A stretch of DNA of 15,801 nt from Candidatus Zixiibacteriota bacterium (GCA_011777135.1 JAABVY010000012.1:1-15801), one strand, 5' to 3'; shown: positions 1 to 8,614, counted from the first letter of the stretch. The notes: generated by a model from the letters alone, not told the origin. Made by a program: numbers and translations.

Positions 1-2000
1 TTCCGGGATTCCTGGCCCCTGATTACCTCTCCGGGCGGAGCGCTGGAGGGAAATCTTAGTATCAGGACTCTTCCCTGCTCGCTGTCCTCATAGTAATAGT
101 CAATATCGACAACATCTGAATTGAGGTCTGCAATCGAGACTTCAGGGAATAGTTCGAGAGGCATTAATTCGATACTGCTCAAGTCCAGTTCTTTGTCCTT
201 TAGCGGAAAATCCGAAATAACCAGATTGACTCCTTGAGCGGTATTCACAAGCCGCATCGACAGTGGTGAATCAGGACGCCATTCCTTATCGACCCATGAT
301 AATACATGTGTGAGGATTTTCACCACCTGGTCGGTCGAAAGATCCAATGCGCCGTTGCGGGCGGCAGCAAGATCGAACCTGATGGATGGCTTTTGTTTCA
401 GATGATAAATATTTTTTTCGGGTGCCCCCTCCGGATAAGCGATCGATTTGATTGCGCTTTCAAGAGTATTTACTTCTTCGGCCCTGGGCCTGCCTGTCTG
501 AATTTTCTCCTGCAGGTTTTTTATCATCTGCCCGGCATCATAAGTCTCTTCTATGACATGTTTGAGGTTTTCCAGCACACGCTCACGTCCGGAAAAAGAT
601 TCCCGCTTAAGGCTGACATCCACAAGCTGAGCATTCCCCAGAATGCCCGTCAGTATATTATTTAGATTGTTGAGCTCATTGAATTTGAGATCTTCAGCCC
701 TGCCTGCTAAAACCGGCGCCTTCTTCTCGTCATAAACAACCAACTGTATCGCGATCGCTTTGGAAAGAGCTTTGATCTTCTCAAGATCATCCTGCTTCAG
801 ATCAGGACGCCGGGGATCAATCTCGAACAGGCAGACATATTTTCCGTCGTTCCGTTGAAGGGGCATGATCAATGTCCGCTCCACATCTCCATTCGACTCT
901 GTTTTAACCAGGAGCGACTTATTTTGATCGACAGCCCGGCGCAGATGTTCTTTTATCTGACGCGATTGTCCTATCAGGCCGGAACCAGGTAAGACAGGAA
1001 CCGGATTGCTGCCAGAGAGACGATAAATCTCGACATTCTCGATTCCCAGATATTCTGAAGAGTACCTGGTGAGAGATTTAATCAGCACCTCAGGACTGCC
1101 GGAACGCCCGCATATATCCAGTAGGCCGGAGATGTATAGCTGTGACTTTTTTGATTTCCTGGTCACCAGCGAGGCCTCCCGCAATTCGCGTTCCAGGCGT
1201 AGTGAGGCCACGGCCGGTCCGAGAATATTAGCTGCGGAATTAATCAACTGTGTTGTTTCGGTGGAATAGAAATAGGAATCCTCTGAAAACAGTGCCGCCA
1301 CTCCAAAGGAACCGTTCCTTCCCACTAACGGCACGGCGACGGCCGATTTATAATCTGAATCAGAAAGCAGTGACGAGGTGGCGCTGTCGGCGTTAGCTAT
1401 ATTACCGATGACATGCGGACGGCTGCTCTTCTGGGACCTGAAAAAGATCGAACCATCGTTCTCAATACTTTCTAGTTTCTTTTCGAGCTGACGCGGAAGG
1501 TCGCGGTGAGCGGCCAGGACGAGCTGTTTGCGTTTCGGATTATAAATGAATATGCATCCAGCATTGGAATCTGTACCGCGCACCAGCTCCCTGACGGAGA
1601 AATTCACAAGTTCGATCAACGAGAGGGACTGGCTGGCGGTCTCCCTGATAATATCCAGCAGGACGAACCTGTCCTGTCTCTTTTGCTCATGAATACGCTC
1701 CTTGTAAAAACTCAGGACTGAAACCAGAAAAGTAACCAGGACGAACACAAGACCCAGGAGCCGCAAAGCATGTGCAAATCCGTCAGCATAAATCGCGACC
1801 GATGGCACAAATAGCTGTGCAAAGGATCTGACCGAAAAAGCGGCCTCGATCGCCCCGCCGATAATAATCAAGATGAAACCGGCCAGCATCCATCCCCATC
1901 TTCTGAAACCGGCCATCAAAAAACGCTCCGAAAATAGCAGCGTCAATACAGCAAATGCCGCTGCGATAAACATCTCGATAATTAAGTATGTTGTGCTCAT
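1..2000 (-). CDS. Membrane-anchored double-GAF sensor with degenerate histidine-kinase region (3' end outside window)
   Basis: The frame is open from an ATG at 2000 to the window edge, about 666 codons, so the C-terminus is missing. Three hydrophobic segments (about residues 5-23, 37-55 and 78-98) anchor the N-terminus. Two GAF-like domains follow, about 110-275 and 290-420, then a region resembling a histidine kinase of the HDFNN type. Residues 442-459 read ELNNLNNILTGILGNAQL; the usual family motif is AHDFNNLLTGILGNAQL, so Asn444 takes the place of the phosphoacceptor His. The part after it ends in a segment resembling the last strand of an HATPase domain (residues about 635-655), but no N-box Asn or DxGxG box is visible. 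A receiver domain could follow outside the window. The start lies 3 bases after the miaB stop, and an AGGA ribosome site sits inside the last miaB codons, so the two genes are probably translationally coupled. The sensor role is inferred from GAF architecture; ligand and partner are unknown. Confidence 0.8.
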   Translation of the reverse strand, partial: MSTTYLIIEMFIAAAFAVLTLLFSERFLMAGFRRWGWMLAGFILIIIGGAIEAAFSVRSFAQLFVPSVAIYADGFAHALRLLGLVFVLVTFLVSVLSFYKERIHEQKRQDRFVLLDIIRETASQSLSLIELVNFSVRELVRGTDSNAGCIFIYNPKRKQLVLAAHRDLPRQLEKKLESIENDGSIFFRSQKSSRPHVIGNIANADSATSSLLSDSDYKSAVAVPLVGRNGSFGVAALFSEDSYFYSTETTQLINSAANILGPAVASLRLERELREASLVTRKSKKSQLYISGLLDICGRSGSPEVLIKSLTRYSSEYLGIENVEIYRLSGSNPVPVLPGSGLIGQSRQIKEHLRRAVDQNKSLLVKTESNGDVERTLIMPLQRNDGKYVCLFEIDPRRPDLKQDDLEKIKALSKAIAIQLVVYDEKKAPVLAGRAEDLKFNELNNLNNILTGILGNAQLVDVSLKRESFSGRERVLENLKHVIEETYDAGQMIKNLQEKIQTGRPRAEEVNTLESAIKSIAYPEGAPEKNIYHLKQKPSIRFDLAAARNGALDLSTDQVVKILTHVLSWVDKEWRPDSPLSMRLVNTAQGVNLVISDFPLKDKELDLSSIELMPLELFPEVSIADLNSDVVDIDYYYEDSEQGRVLILRFPSSAPPGEVIRGQESR

Positions 2001-2003
2001 ATT

Positions 2004-3311
2004 CTATTCCTGCCAATTAATGATTTCTCCCACCAAAGTGGAATAACTTGATGAGATTATCTTTACATCAACAAACTCGCCGATATGTTCCGCCCCTCCT
2101 CTAACCACCACATTCAGCCCACCATCATTTTTGCCGCGTGCATCATCTCTCGATTGTTTGGCGGGCTGCTCCAGAAGCACAGTCTGAACCGAACCGATAT
2201 GAGAGGCCATCTTCTTTTCCGCTATTTTTATTTTCTTCTGTATCTGGATTAATCTGTCCAGACGCGAGAGCTTAGTCTCTTCCGGGACATCATCACCGAA
2301 TTTCTCGGCCCTCGTCCCGCTGCGTACAGAATACCTGAACATAAACGCCGAATCATATTCGATCTCTTCCACCATATCCAGTGTACGCCTGAAATCATCC
2401 TCGCTTTCACCAGGAAATCCGACAATAAGATCTGTAGTTATGACTACCTCCGGAACCGCCTCCCGCAATTTCCTGATCTTCTGCAGGTATTGAGCAGAGG
2501 TGTACTTGCGGTTCATCTTCTTGAGTATGACATCCGATCCTGATTGAAGAGGCAGATGAATTCCCTTGCAAATCCTGTCGTCAGAAGCCATTACATCAAT
2601 CAGTCTTTCAGAGAAATCCTTGGGATGGGAGGTCAGAAATCTGATCCTGGGAATCTCTGTGTTTTCCAGCACATATTCCAATAGAATCGGGAAGTCTATC
2701 GATTCATTTTTGTATGAATTTACATTCTGTCCCAAAAGCCAGATTTCCCGGCGGCCTCTTTCATCCAACCTGTTTATCTCTTCCGCAATTCTTTCCGGCG
2801 GACGGCATCGCTCACGTCCGCGCACATAGGGGACAATGCAATATGAACAGTAATTGTCACAGCCCCTCATAATGGTAACATAATCGGATAGGCTTTTTCC
2901 CGACGGCCTGGATTCATATTCGAAAGGTTCTTCCCGGCAGGATATATCAACGACCTGACCGCCGTTGCCGGACTTCAAGATTTCGGCAATTTTATAAAAG
3001 CTGTCGGTACCCAGAACATATTTAACACCCTTATTGATAGCCAGCAGCTCATCCCCCATGCGCTGGGCCATGCACCCAATGACAGCTATTTCTCGGGACC
3101 TGCGGGCGGAACTGACGCTCCTGATCCGTCCCAGGGCGCGCTCCTCGGCATGCTGCCGAACGGAACAGGTGTTCAAAATAACGATATCAGCCCTGCTTTC
3201 GCTTTCTGTCTTCTCGAATCCGGCCGCTGTCAAAAGAGATTCCACAAGATGGGAATCATATTCATTCATCTGACAGCCGTATGTCTCCAGGTAAAATTTC
3301 TTTTTTTCCAT
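2004..3311 (-). CDS. miaB: tRNA-2-methylthio-N6-dimethylallyladenosine synthase MiaB
   Basis: This radical-SAM methylthiotransferase adds the 2-methylthio group to isopentenyladenosine 37 of tRNAs that read UNN codons, in the cytoplasm. The 435-residue length is normal for the family. The N-terminal methylthiotransferase domain holds the three ligands of the auxiliary [4Fe-4S] cluster: Cys13 (YGCQMNEYDS), Cys49 (NTCSVR) and Cys80 (IGCMAQ). The radical-SAM cluster motif CxxxCxxC is Cys151, Cys155 and Cys158, in RGCDNYCSYCIVPYVRGRE, which is typical of MiaB rather than RimO or MtaB. A TRAM domain occupies about 370-433 and is somewhat diverged: the usual GRT...N motif is weak. The gene follows a small membrane-protein gene by 62 bases and precedes the GAF sensor gene by 3 bases, so the three are probably co-transcribed. 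Only a weak ribosome site (GGGA) precedes the ATG. Confidence 0.97.
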   Translation of the reverse strand: MEKKKFYLETYGCQMNEYDSHLVESLLTAAGFEKTESESRADIVILNTCSVRQHAEERALGRIRSVSSARRSREIAVIGCMAQRMGDELLAINKGVKYVLGTDSFYKIAEILKSGNGGQVVDISCREEPFEYESRPSGKSLSDYVTIMRGCDNYCSYCIVPYVRGRERCRPPERIAEEINRLDERGRREIWLLGQNVNSYKNESIDFPILLEYVLENTEIPRIRFLTSHPKDFSERLIDVMASDDRICKGIHLPLQSGSDVILKKMNRKYTSAQYLQKIRKLREAVPEVVITTDLIVGFPGESEDDFRRTLDMVEEIEYDSAFMFRYSVRSGTRAEKFGDDVPEETKLSRLDRLIQIQKKIKIAEKKMASHIGSVQTVLLEQPAKQSRDDARGKNDGGLNVVVRGGAEHIGEFVDVKIISSSYSTLVGEIINWQE

Positions 3312-3373
3312 TTCAAGTCCCGGGAGGAAGTCAAATGCGAGTAAACTCTTATTGCTATCCGGGTAAAACCTGT

Positions 3374-3535
3374 CTAATTCTTTTTCTGTTTTCTGAACTG
3401 TTTCAAAATCATGCTTATACCGATCAGAATCAAAGCAAACGATATAAACCAGCCCCAGAAATTGCCATGAATCACGCCCAGATTCTTGAGCAGAAATATG
3501 ATCCCGATCAGTAGAATTAAATTGCCCAAAAACAT
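3374..3535 (-). CDS. Small two-helix membrane protein, DUF5668 / LiaI-LiaF-like
   Basis: This 53-residue protein has two hydrophobic helices, roughly residues 2-20 and 26-44, and a basic tail KQFRKQKKN. The pattern GNLILLIGIIFLLKNLGVI, then an aromatic turn (GNFWGW) and a second Ile/Leu-rich helix, matches the small two-helix membrane domain (DUF5668 type) also found at the N-terminus of LiaF-like proteins. Function is unknown; in the Lia family such domains belong to envelope-stress sensing, but nothing here proves that. I chose the ATG at 3535 because it starts directly at the first helix, as is usual in the family. A TTG at 3574 would add 13 polar residues and has no ribosome site; the ATG site is also weak. 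The gene is first in the probable operon with miaB and lies downstream of the terminator of the peptidase gene. Confidence 0.65.
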   Translation of the reverse strand: MFLGNLILLIGIIFLLKNLGVIHGNFWGWFISFALILIGISMILKQFRKQKKN

Positions 3536-3605
3536 ACGCTCAAGATAAGATGTTTTATTTGGGGAGCAACTCAAAAATTGAGCTTTCGGCAGCGGGAACG
3601 CCCCT

Positions 3606-3635
3606 AAACAGAAAAGGGGTCATGCAAGACCCCTT
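3606..3635 (-). terminator. Intrinsic terminator of the M1 peptidase gene
   Basis: On the minus strand, AAGGGGTC and GACCCCTT form a perfect 8-bp stem around a 6-base loop (3614-3635), followed by a T-rich tract TTTTCTGTTT. It lies 28 bases after the stop codon of the peptidase gene and separates that gene from the small membrane protein-miaB operon. Confidence 0.85.
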
Positions 3636-3663
3636 GAGTATTGGTTTATGTCATTATCCGGGA

Positions 3664-5949
3664 TCAGCAATCTCCTGGGGCGTTTCCGCCCACAAAGACA
3701 TAATTTATGATCCAGACCCCATCTGAGACATTAACGTTCGAGTCGCAATTTGCGTCACCCACTTCCATTACCGGCTGCGGAGGAGCTCCGCCCACGAAGA
3801 CATAGTTAATGATATATACGGCATCGGAAACATTTACGAGCCCGTCGAAATTGGCGTCTCCAATCAGCGGTATATATTCGAGAGTAGTTAAAGTCTGGGT
3901 AAGCGTATCGACTTTGGTCGGGAAACCTGAATCCTCGACCCTGACCTTGAAATTAAAAGTACCATGTGTAAGAGGGGTTCCAAGCACCTTACCATCAGGA
4001 TATAGCGCAACACCGTTAGGGAGGCTTCCCCCCACTTTGTAATAGATGAGTGGAGGTGTGCCTCCCCGGGCTATTACTGAGTCTTCATACTCCTGATACT
4101 GGTGGGCAGTATCGAGGGGATATTTTATTAGATTAAGCCCATAAGCTTCAAGGCTTGCGCTTTTCAAGATCCAGTTATCAGCATCCAGCCAAAAGAGATA
4201 TGGATCGCCCGCCAAGTCATCCAGGTACACTATAAAATCCTGCTCCCTCCGATCATTGTATATCCTGGCAGTATGATACTCATATCCGTCATAGAAGCTC
4301 AGATCAATCGGCATATCGAACACCTGCGGTTCACTGACCTGGACCTGTCGCAGGTGAAGATAAACAATGTAATCTCCCGGCTGATATTCTTCATAGATAT
4401 ATGAATGTTTATATTGAGGATAATACTCGCCAAAAATCCAATCTTCGAAAAACTCCGTCAAGCGGGAGTCCCCGGAAACCTCAATACATAAATCTCGGAA
4501 CTGCTCGGTAGTAATGGTCTTCCACTTATAACGAGGATCATCGTAATAGGTCGTCAGAATCTCAAAGAAAGTACTGTCGCCAACCCAGTTCCGCAGCATA
4601 TGCAGGACCCAGGCGCCTTTGTCGTAAACTCGCGAGGTGAATATCGACCAGACTGAGCTTGTGTCCTGGCACCAGATTGTACCTCCGCCGGAGTAAAACA
4701 GATCGTCCATATATGTATGGTAAAATATATCCCCCTGAGTGGTCTCAAACCACAGCGCTTCGGAATATCTCGCAAAGCCCTCATTCAGCCAAATCTCATG
4801 CCAGTTCTCGCAGGTGATCATATCTCCCCACCATTGATGGGCGAGCTCATGTGCTATAATGCTCTGATAATAAGCGCTGGAGCTGATGGAGGTATTGGTT
4901 TGATGTTCCATGGCACCGCCCCAGCCAAAATGGAGCATCCCATATTTCTCATCGACAAATGGATATTCTCCGAAAATGGCCGAGAGACTATCGAGCATGT
5001 CAACTGTTACGGGAAAAGAGGCTACTGCTTGAGTATAATTCTCAGGATAGACATAAAAATTCACAGGCATGCTGTCTCCGGACTGGTAGACATACCAGTC
5101 ACCAAATTCGACATAATTGGTAACCCCGATTGCAACCAGATAGGTAGAAATGGGATAATTGTGTTTCCAATGCGTGGTCGTGGTGCCATCACCGTTATCG
5201 ACAATAGACTGCACCAGACCGTTGGAGGCGCAGATATACTCGCTGGGATGAGTTATAATAATGTCTACCGAATCGGCTTTGTCATCAGGATAATCTTTAC
5301 ATGGCCACCACGAATGCGCAAAGTAAGGCTCGGAAAGAGTTGAAACAATCGGAGTAGAACCATGGTAACCAAATTCGAAAGCCTGGAAGCCCCCCTCTGT
5401 GGGATGGCCATTGTAATAGACTTTTAAATCAAATGTTTCAGAACTGTCGTAGGTGCCGTCCAGTGTAATTGTTATCAGACTGTCAGCATGAGAAAATGTC
5501 AGTAGGGCGCCATCCTTGATAACTGAATCAACGATCATGTTATCGAGAAAATCGAGCTCTATAAAAGAAAGCGAGGGTACCAGGCTGGCCGCCTGCAAAC
5601 GAACATAACCATCTATGATCTCTGTATCGAAATCGATCCCAAAATTCAGTTCATAATATAAAGCATCCCAGTCGTCCTGTGCAGCAGTTGTGCTTTTGAT
5701 CAGCCCCTGTTCAGCCATATCTCGATAAGCCTGCAAACGCAGCGCTTTGCCGTAACGGCAGAAATCGCGAGTGGTTTCAATCATCTCATCCAATTCCTGC
5801 GGCGTGAGCTTGGATATATCGTCAATTATCAGGTCTTTATCCTTTATTCTTTCAAAGAAGGCCCGAGCCTCCTCGGGACTGTCGGCGGAAACAAAAGAAA
5901 TCCCAATAAGCAATGATGTAATTATGACCAGGATATAGAAAGGTTTCAC
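3664..5949 (-). CDS. Secreted M1-family zinc metallopeptidase with putative Ig domain and C-terminal dockerin
   Basis: This is probably an exported aminopeptidase of family M1. Residue numbers here count from the upstream in-frame ATG at 5961; subtract 4 for the preferred start. The zinc site is HELAH (371-375) with the third ligand Glu394, the classic HEXXH-x18-E. The substrate amino-group motif is GAMEH at 349-353, a variant of GAMEN. A conserved Tyr for transition-state binding should follow but I did not place it. After the catalytic part comes a putative Ig domain of the He_PIG type (about 640-692; GTPLTHGTFNFKVRVEDS), then a dockerin (700-765) with two calcium loops, DANFDGLVNVSD and DANCDSNVNVSD. 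The preferred start is GTG at 5949: GGAGGT lies 4 bases before it, while the ATG at 5961 has no ribosome site. The GTG start gives a clean signal peptide (MKPFYILVIITSLLIGIS, probably cut after VSA). It is a single-gene unit with its own promoter and terminator. Confidence 0.9.
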   Translation of the reverse strand: MKPFYILVIITSLLIGISFVSADSPEEARAFFERIKDKDLIIDDISKLTPQELDEMIETTRDFCRYGKALRLQAYRDMAEQGLIKSTTAAQDDWDALYYELNFGIDFDTEIIDGYVRLQAASLVPSLSFIELDFLDNMIVDSVIKDGALLTFSHADSLITITLDGTYDSSETFDLKVYYNGHPTEGGFQAFEFGYHGSTPIVSTLSEPYFAHSWWPCKDYPDDKADSVDIIITHPSEYICASNGLVQSIVDNGDGTTTTHWKHNYPISTYLVAIGVTNYVEFGDWYVYQSGDSMPVNFYVYPENYTQAVASFPVTVDMLDSLSAIFGEYPFVDEKYGMLHFGWGGAMEHQTNTSISSSAYYQSIIAHELAHQWWGDMITCENWHEIWLNEGFARYSEALWFETTQGDIFYHTYMDDLFYSGGGTIWCQDTSSVWSIFTSRVYDKGAWVLHMLRNWVGDSTFFEILTTYYDDPRYKWKTITTEQFRDLCIEVSGDSRLTEFFEDWIFGEYYPQYKHSYIYEEYQPGDYIVYLHLRQVQVSEPQVFDMPIDLSFYDGYEYHTARIYNDRREQDFIVYLDDLAGDPYLFWLDADNWILKSASLEAYGLNLIKYPLDTAHQYQEYEDSVIARGGTPPLIYYKVGGSLPNGVALYPDGKVLGTPLTHGTFNFKVRVEDSGFPTKVDTLTQTLTTLEYIPLIGDANFDGLVNVSDAVYIINYVFVGGAPPQPVMEVGDANCDSNVNVSDGVWIINYVFVGGNAPGDC

Positions 5950-6072
5950 AGGGACCTCCATTCATTCACAAATGTGATATTACATAGATCTTTAAAAGGC
6001 CTCAATGGCAGATTCATAGTCAGTACGGGCGGAATCAAATGGAATTTTGTCAGCTTCCGCCGGATTAAATAC

Positions 6073-6100
6073 AATATAGCTGAAAAGCCCTAAAAGTCAA
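6073..6100 (-). promoter_or_regulatory. Sigma-70-type promoter of the M1 peptidase gene
   Basis: On the minus strand TTGACT (6095-6100) and TATATT (6073-6078) are separated by 16 bases. It is the best match in the intergenic region and lies after the terminator of the upstream gene, giving a 5' leader of about 115 bases before the GTG start. Confidence 0.55.
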
Positions 6101-6230
6101 TCTGATTCTATTTTTGTCCCGCACCGGATCGCGTCTCTAACTCTATAACATTACTATACTTATACTTGTTTCCATTATTTAGGTTCGGGGAATTTATGAT
6201 TCTCTTTAGTGCTATACATATAGTACACCA

Positions 6231-6266
6231 AATGTAAAAGCGGCGATGGTAATTCCATCGCCGCTT
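6231..6266 (-). terminator. Intrinsic terminator of the cohesin-like/BACON/dockerin gene
   Basis: AAGCGGCGATGG and CCATCGCCGCTT pair as a perfect 12-bp stem with a 5-base loop (6238-6266). On the minus strand the stem runs into CTTTTACATTT. It lies about 40 bases after the stop codon. No T-rich tract follows on the plus strand, so it works for the minus strand. Confidence 0.85.
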
Positions 6267-6304
6267 GAAGAATAATCTTATAAATCTGTCTTTTTATTTG
6301 TTCA

Positions 6305-8614
6305 TCAAGGATTTGGGTTAATTAACGGTTTATATTGGCAAATCTCCAGGCCAATGCTGAATATATAAGAAACAAGCCAAACCGCATCTTCAATATTACA
6401 GGTAAGGTCGCAGTTCACATCCCCGGCCCAGATCCTGGGCACAGGGGCGGGACCACCGGCGAAAATGTAGTTAATTATGTAAACTACATCAGACATATTG
6501 ATTTTGCCATCGCAATTGGCATCTCCCAATTGGGCAATATACACATTGAAATTGACCACGATAGAATCATTGGATGATCCGGGAGCATGTACCGTAAACT
6601 GCCCGGGTGTGATGCCCAACGGCAACCCGCCACCATTAACGGCGCCGATTACACTATCCGGAGTTGAGCCCGAAGTCTTGTCGAAATTGAGCCAGGGATA
6701 GGTATCTGTTATATACCAGTCTATACATCCGCTTATGGCGTTCCCAATATGCAATTTTCCCGCACTGGTAACACCGACTTCGCCTGCCAGGAAAATGAAT
6801 TCAATAAAATCTGTACTTAGTGTCAATTCTGGCGGTATGGGATTTTCGGTCAATGTAAATGAAACCTCGACATATGTGGAGGGAGTAGTTGACCAGACTG
6901 CATCGATTTTAATTGTATCGATATAAGTACCGGCCTCCAATCCGACTTCATCCACGAAAACGTTCACCGTCTGCGCGTTATAACCAAAGGTGGGAGCGAG
7001 ACTTAGCCATGAAGCATCCCACTCTGCTGACCAGACCAGGTCATTCGGGCTGGGATTAGTAATGTCAAAAGACTGACTCGGAATGGGCGGGATATTCTGG
7101 CACTGGAATCCAATGAAATCCAGATTATTCGTAGAAACTCCCAGGGCAGGCGGATTCTCCATAACCCATAGTTGCACATCTATTTCCTGAGGAGATTCAG
7201 AAGCATTGTCGGATGAGACTGTTATCGTAGCATACTGAAATCCAAGCGGCAGGCCTGTGGAATGAAAGGTCACCAGAATATCAGCAGTATCGGGCGTGGA
7301 GCCTGTCTGGGGATTAAAGCTGATCCAGGGCTGATCGGCAGTCAGTGTATAGTTCATCGATCCGCCGCCGCCATTAATCACCTTCAATATATGATCATAG
7401 GGGTCCTCAGTCACCGACCCCGCGACCACGAATGAATCCGGAGAAGTCTCAAGAACTGGGAATGAACTTACGAGTTCGAGCACTACCTCTGCCAGCTGCG
7501 GAGAATTGGATGCTTCCGGATCGCTCACCACAATTGTATCATAATAGAATCCATAGGTAAGGCCGGTTATATCGACTATCAGATCGATCGTCTCTCCCGG
7601 TCCGCCGGAATAGCTCGACAGTGTCAGCCAGGTACTGGAATTTGAAGCTGTCCACGAGAGTGTCCCTCCTCCGACATCGTTGATCGTCATCTGCTGATTG
7701 GGAGGGTTGGTGCCGTCCTGCACAGCGATGAAATAGAAGTTATCCGGCACAAGCTCGATTTCAGGAGGCGGGTCTATGAGCTCGAGTGTGACCGGCACAA
7801 ACTGGGGCGAGTTGACTGCATTGGGATCGGAAATTGTTATTGTATCTTCATATGTGCCTGCCGTCATTCCAAAAATATTGACACTGACGGATGGGTTTGA
7901 TGGCGCTGTACCGCTGGAAGGTGAGACCGTCAGCCAGGATGAGTTCCATGAGGCTGTCCAGTTTAGATTCCCGTCACCGACATTCACTATATTTAGAACT
8001 TCGGGAGTCGGATTGGATCCGCCAACTTCAGCATTGAAAGTAAATGAGGTCGGGTTCAGGCTGATTTCAGGCTGAGGCGGGGTACCCTCACCAACAACAA
8101 CTTTCCCCGCTTTAAACTGCGGTTTCAAACTGTTTCCGGCGCTATCAGTTAAAACAAAATCGCCCCCGGGCGGAAAATATCCAGAGTCAATGTTTATCGT
8201 CTGGTCGGGCGCATTTGCCGCCAGCGTAAACCATAAGGTCGCCAGAAGGCTATCCCCCGCAGAAACAAAATCAAAGAAGGTACCGGGCCAGTAGAATCCG
8301 ACCGCGGCCAGATTGGTATCCGGCGATGCGAATGACAAATTGGGAAGGTGCTCAGCCGCCCCTCCCACCAGCGAGACCGAGTCAATCTCAATATCATCAG
8401 AGTCATAATAGAGTCCAAGTGAGGCACCGCCCAGTTTCTCATCATTAAAAAGTGTCACCTCAACCGAGAATATCACCGGCGAGGCCGCGGGATCTATTTG
8501 AACAGAATCCACTCTTACCGTGTCGGGGATTCCCGGATCTCCTTGTGCCATCAGGCTTGAATTAAATGAAAAAAGTAAGAACAAAATAAACAGAAGCAGG
8601 GCTTTCCGATGCAT
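6305..8614 (-). CDS. Secreted multidomain protein: cohesin-like domain, five BACON-like repeats, dockerin
   Basis: A 769-residue exported protein with no visible enzymatic domain, probably a surface scaffold or binding protein. The signal peptide is residues 1-23 (cut after LMA or MAQ). Residues about 30-176 resemble a cohesin-like beta-sandwich: early SVEVTLFNDEKLGGASLGLYY, an internal ATLWFTLA strand, and a closing KAGKVVVGEG. Five repeats of about 98-102 residues follow (183-280, 285-382, 387-484, 489-590, 595-694). Each has an N-terminal PxxLxxSxxxxxF-like strand, a W-[IL]-[ST] or WL segment, and a G-x-Y-x-[DA]-T-I-x-[VI] segment, as in BACON domains. Residues 696-760 are a dockerin with loops DANCDGKINMSD and DVNCDLTCNIED; the second lacks the usual Gly at position 6. 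GGGAGGTG lies 4 bases before the ATG. BACON domains are usually tied to carbohydrate or mucin binding; the ligand here is unknown. Confidence 0.85.
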   Translation of the reverse strand: MHRKALLLFILFLLFSFNSSLMAQGDPGIPDTVRVDSVQIDPAASPVIFSVEVTLFNDEKLGGASLGLYYDSDDIEIDSVSLVGGAAEHLPNLSFASPDTNLAAVGFYWPGTFFDFVSAGDSLLATLWFTLAANAPDQTINIDSGYFPPGGDFVLTDSAGNSLKPQFKAGKVVVGEGTPPQPEISLNPTSFTFNAEVGGSNPTPEVLNIVNVGDGNLNWTASWNSSWLTVSPSSGTAPSNPSVSVNIFGMTAGTYEDTITISDPNAVNSPQFVPVTLELIDPPPEIELVPDNFYFIAVQDGTNPPNQQMTINDVGGGTLSWTASNSSTWLTLSSYSGGPGETIDLIVDITGLTYGFYYDTIVVSDPEASNSPQLAEVVLELVSSFPVLETSPDSFVVAGSVTEDPYDHILKVINGGGGSMNYTLTADQPWISFNPQTGSTPDTADILVTFHSTGLPLGFQYATITVSSDNASESPQEIDVQLWVMENPPALGVSTNNLDFIGFQCQNIPPIPSQSFDITNPSPNDLVWSAEWDASWLSLAPTFGYNAQTVNVFVDEVGLEAGTYIDTIKIDAVWSTTPSTYVEVSFTLTENPIPPELTLSTDFIEFIFLAGEVGVTSAGKLHIGNAISGCIDWYITDTYPWLNFDKTSGSTPDSVIGAVNGGGLPLGITPGQFTVHAPGSSNDSIVVNFNVYIAQLGDANCDGKINMSDVVYIINYIFAGGPAPVPRIWAGDVNCDLTCNIEDAVWLVSYIFSIGLEICQYKPLINPNP

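Larger units (their letters stand above)
5950..6304. other. Intergenic region between the two dockerin-protein genes
   Basis: I see no coding frame here. It holds the ribosome site for the peptidase GTG start (GGAGGT near 5953-5959), a promoter on the minus strand at 6073-6100, and the terminator of the upstream BACON/dockerin gene at 6231-6266. The remaining bases, including an AT-rich stretch at about 6140-6230, show nothing I recognise. Confidence 0.6.

Noticed and set aside
1783..2016. 77-codon minus-strand frame overlapping the sensor gene start
   Set aside because: It is a shifted-frame shadow of the sensor gene, whose own frame is open to the window edge and gives transmembrane and GAF domains.
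3570..3582. Small inverted repeat CTCAAAAATTGAG upstream of the small membrane-protein gene
   Set aside because: Five-base arms in an AT-rich stretch occur easily by chance, and no clear promoter lies beside it.
4717..5343. 208-codon plus-strand open frame
   Set aside because: It lies wholly antisense to the M1 peptidase, whose frame carries the zinc-binding motifs. The frame shows no domain, and no ribosome site precedes it.
5950..5961. ATG start at 5961 for the M1 peptidase
   Set aside because: No ribosome site precedes it, and the strong GGAGGT site would lie inside the coding region, ideally spaced for the GTG at 5949.
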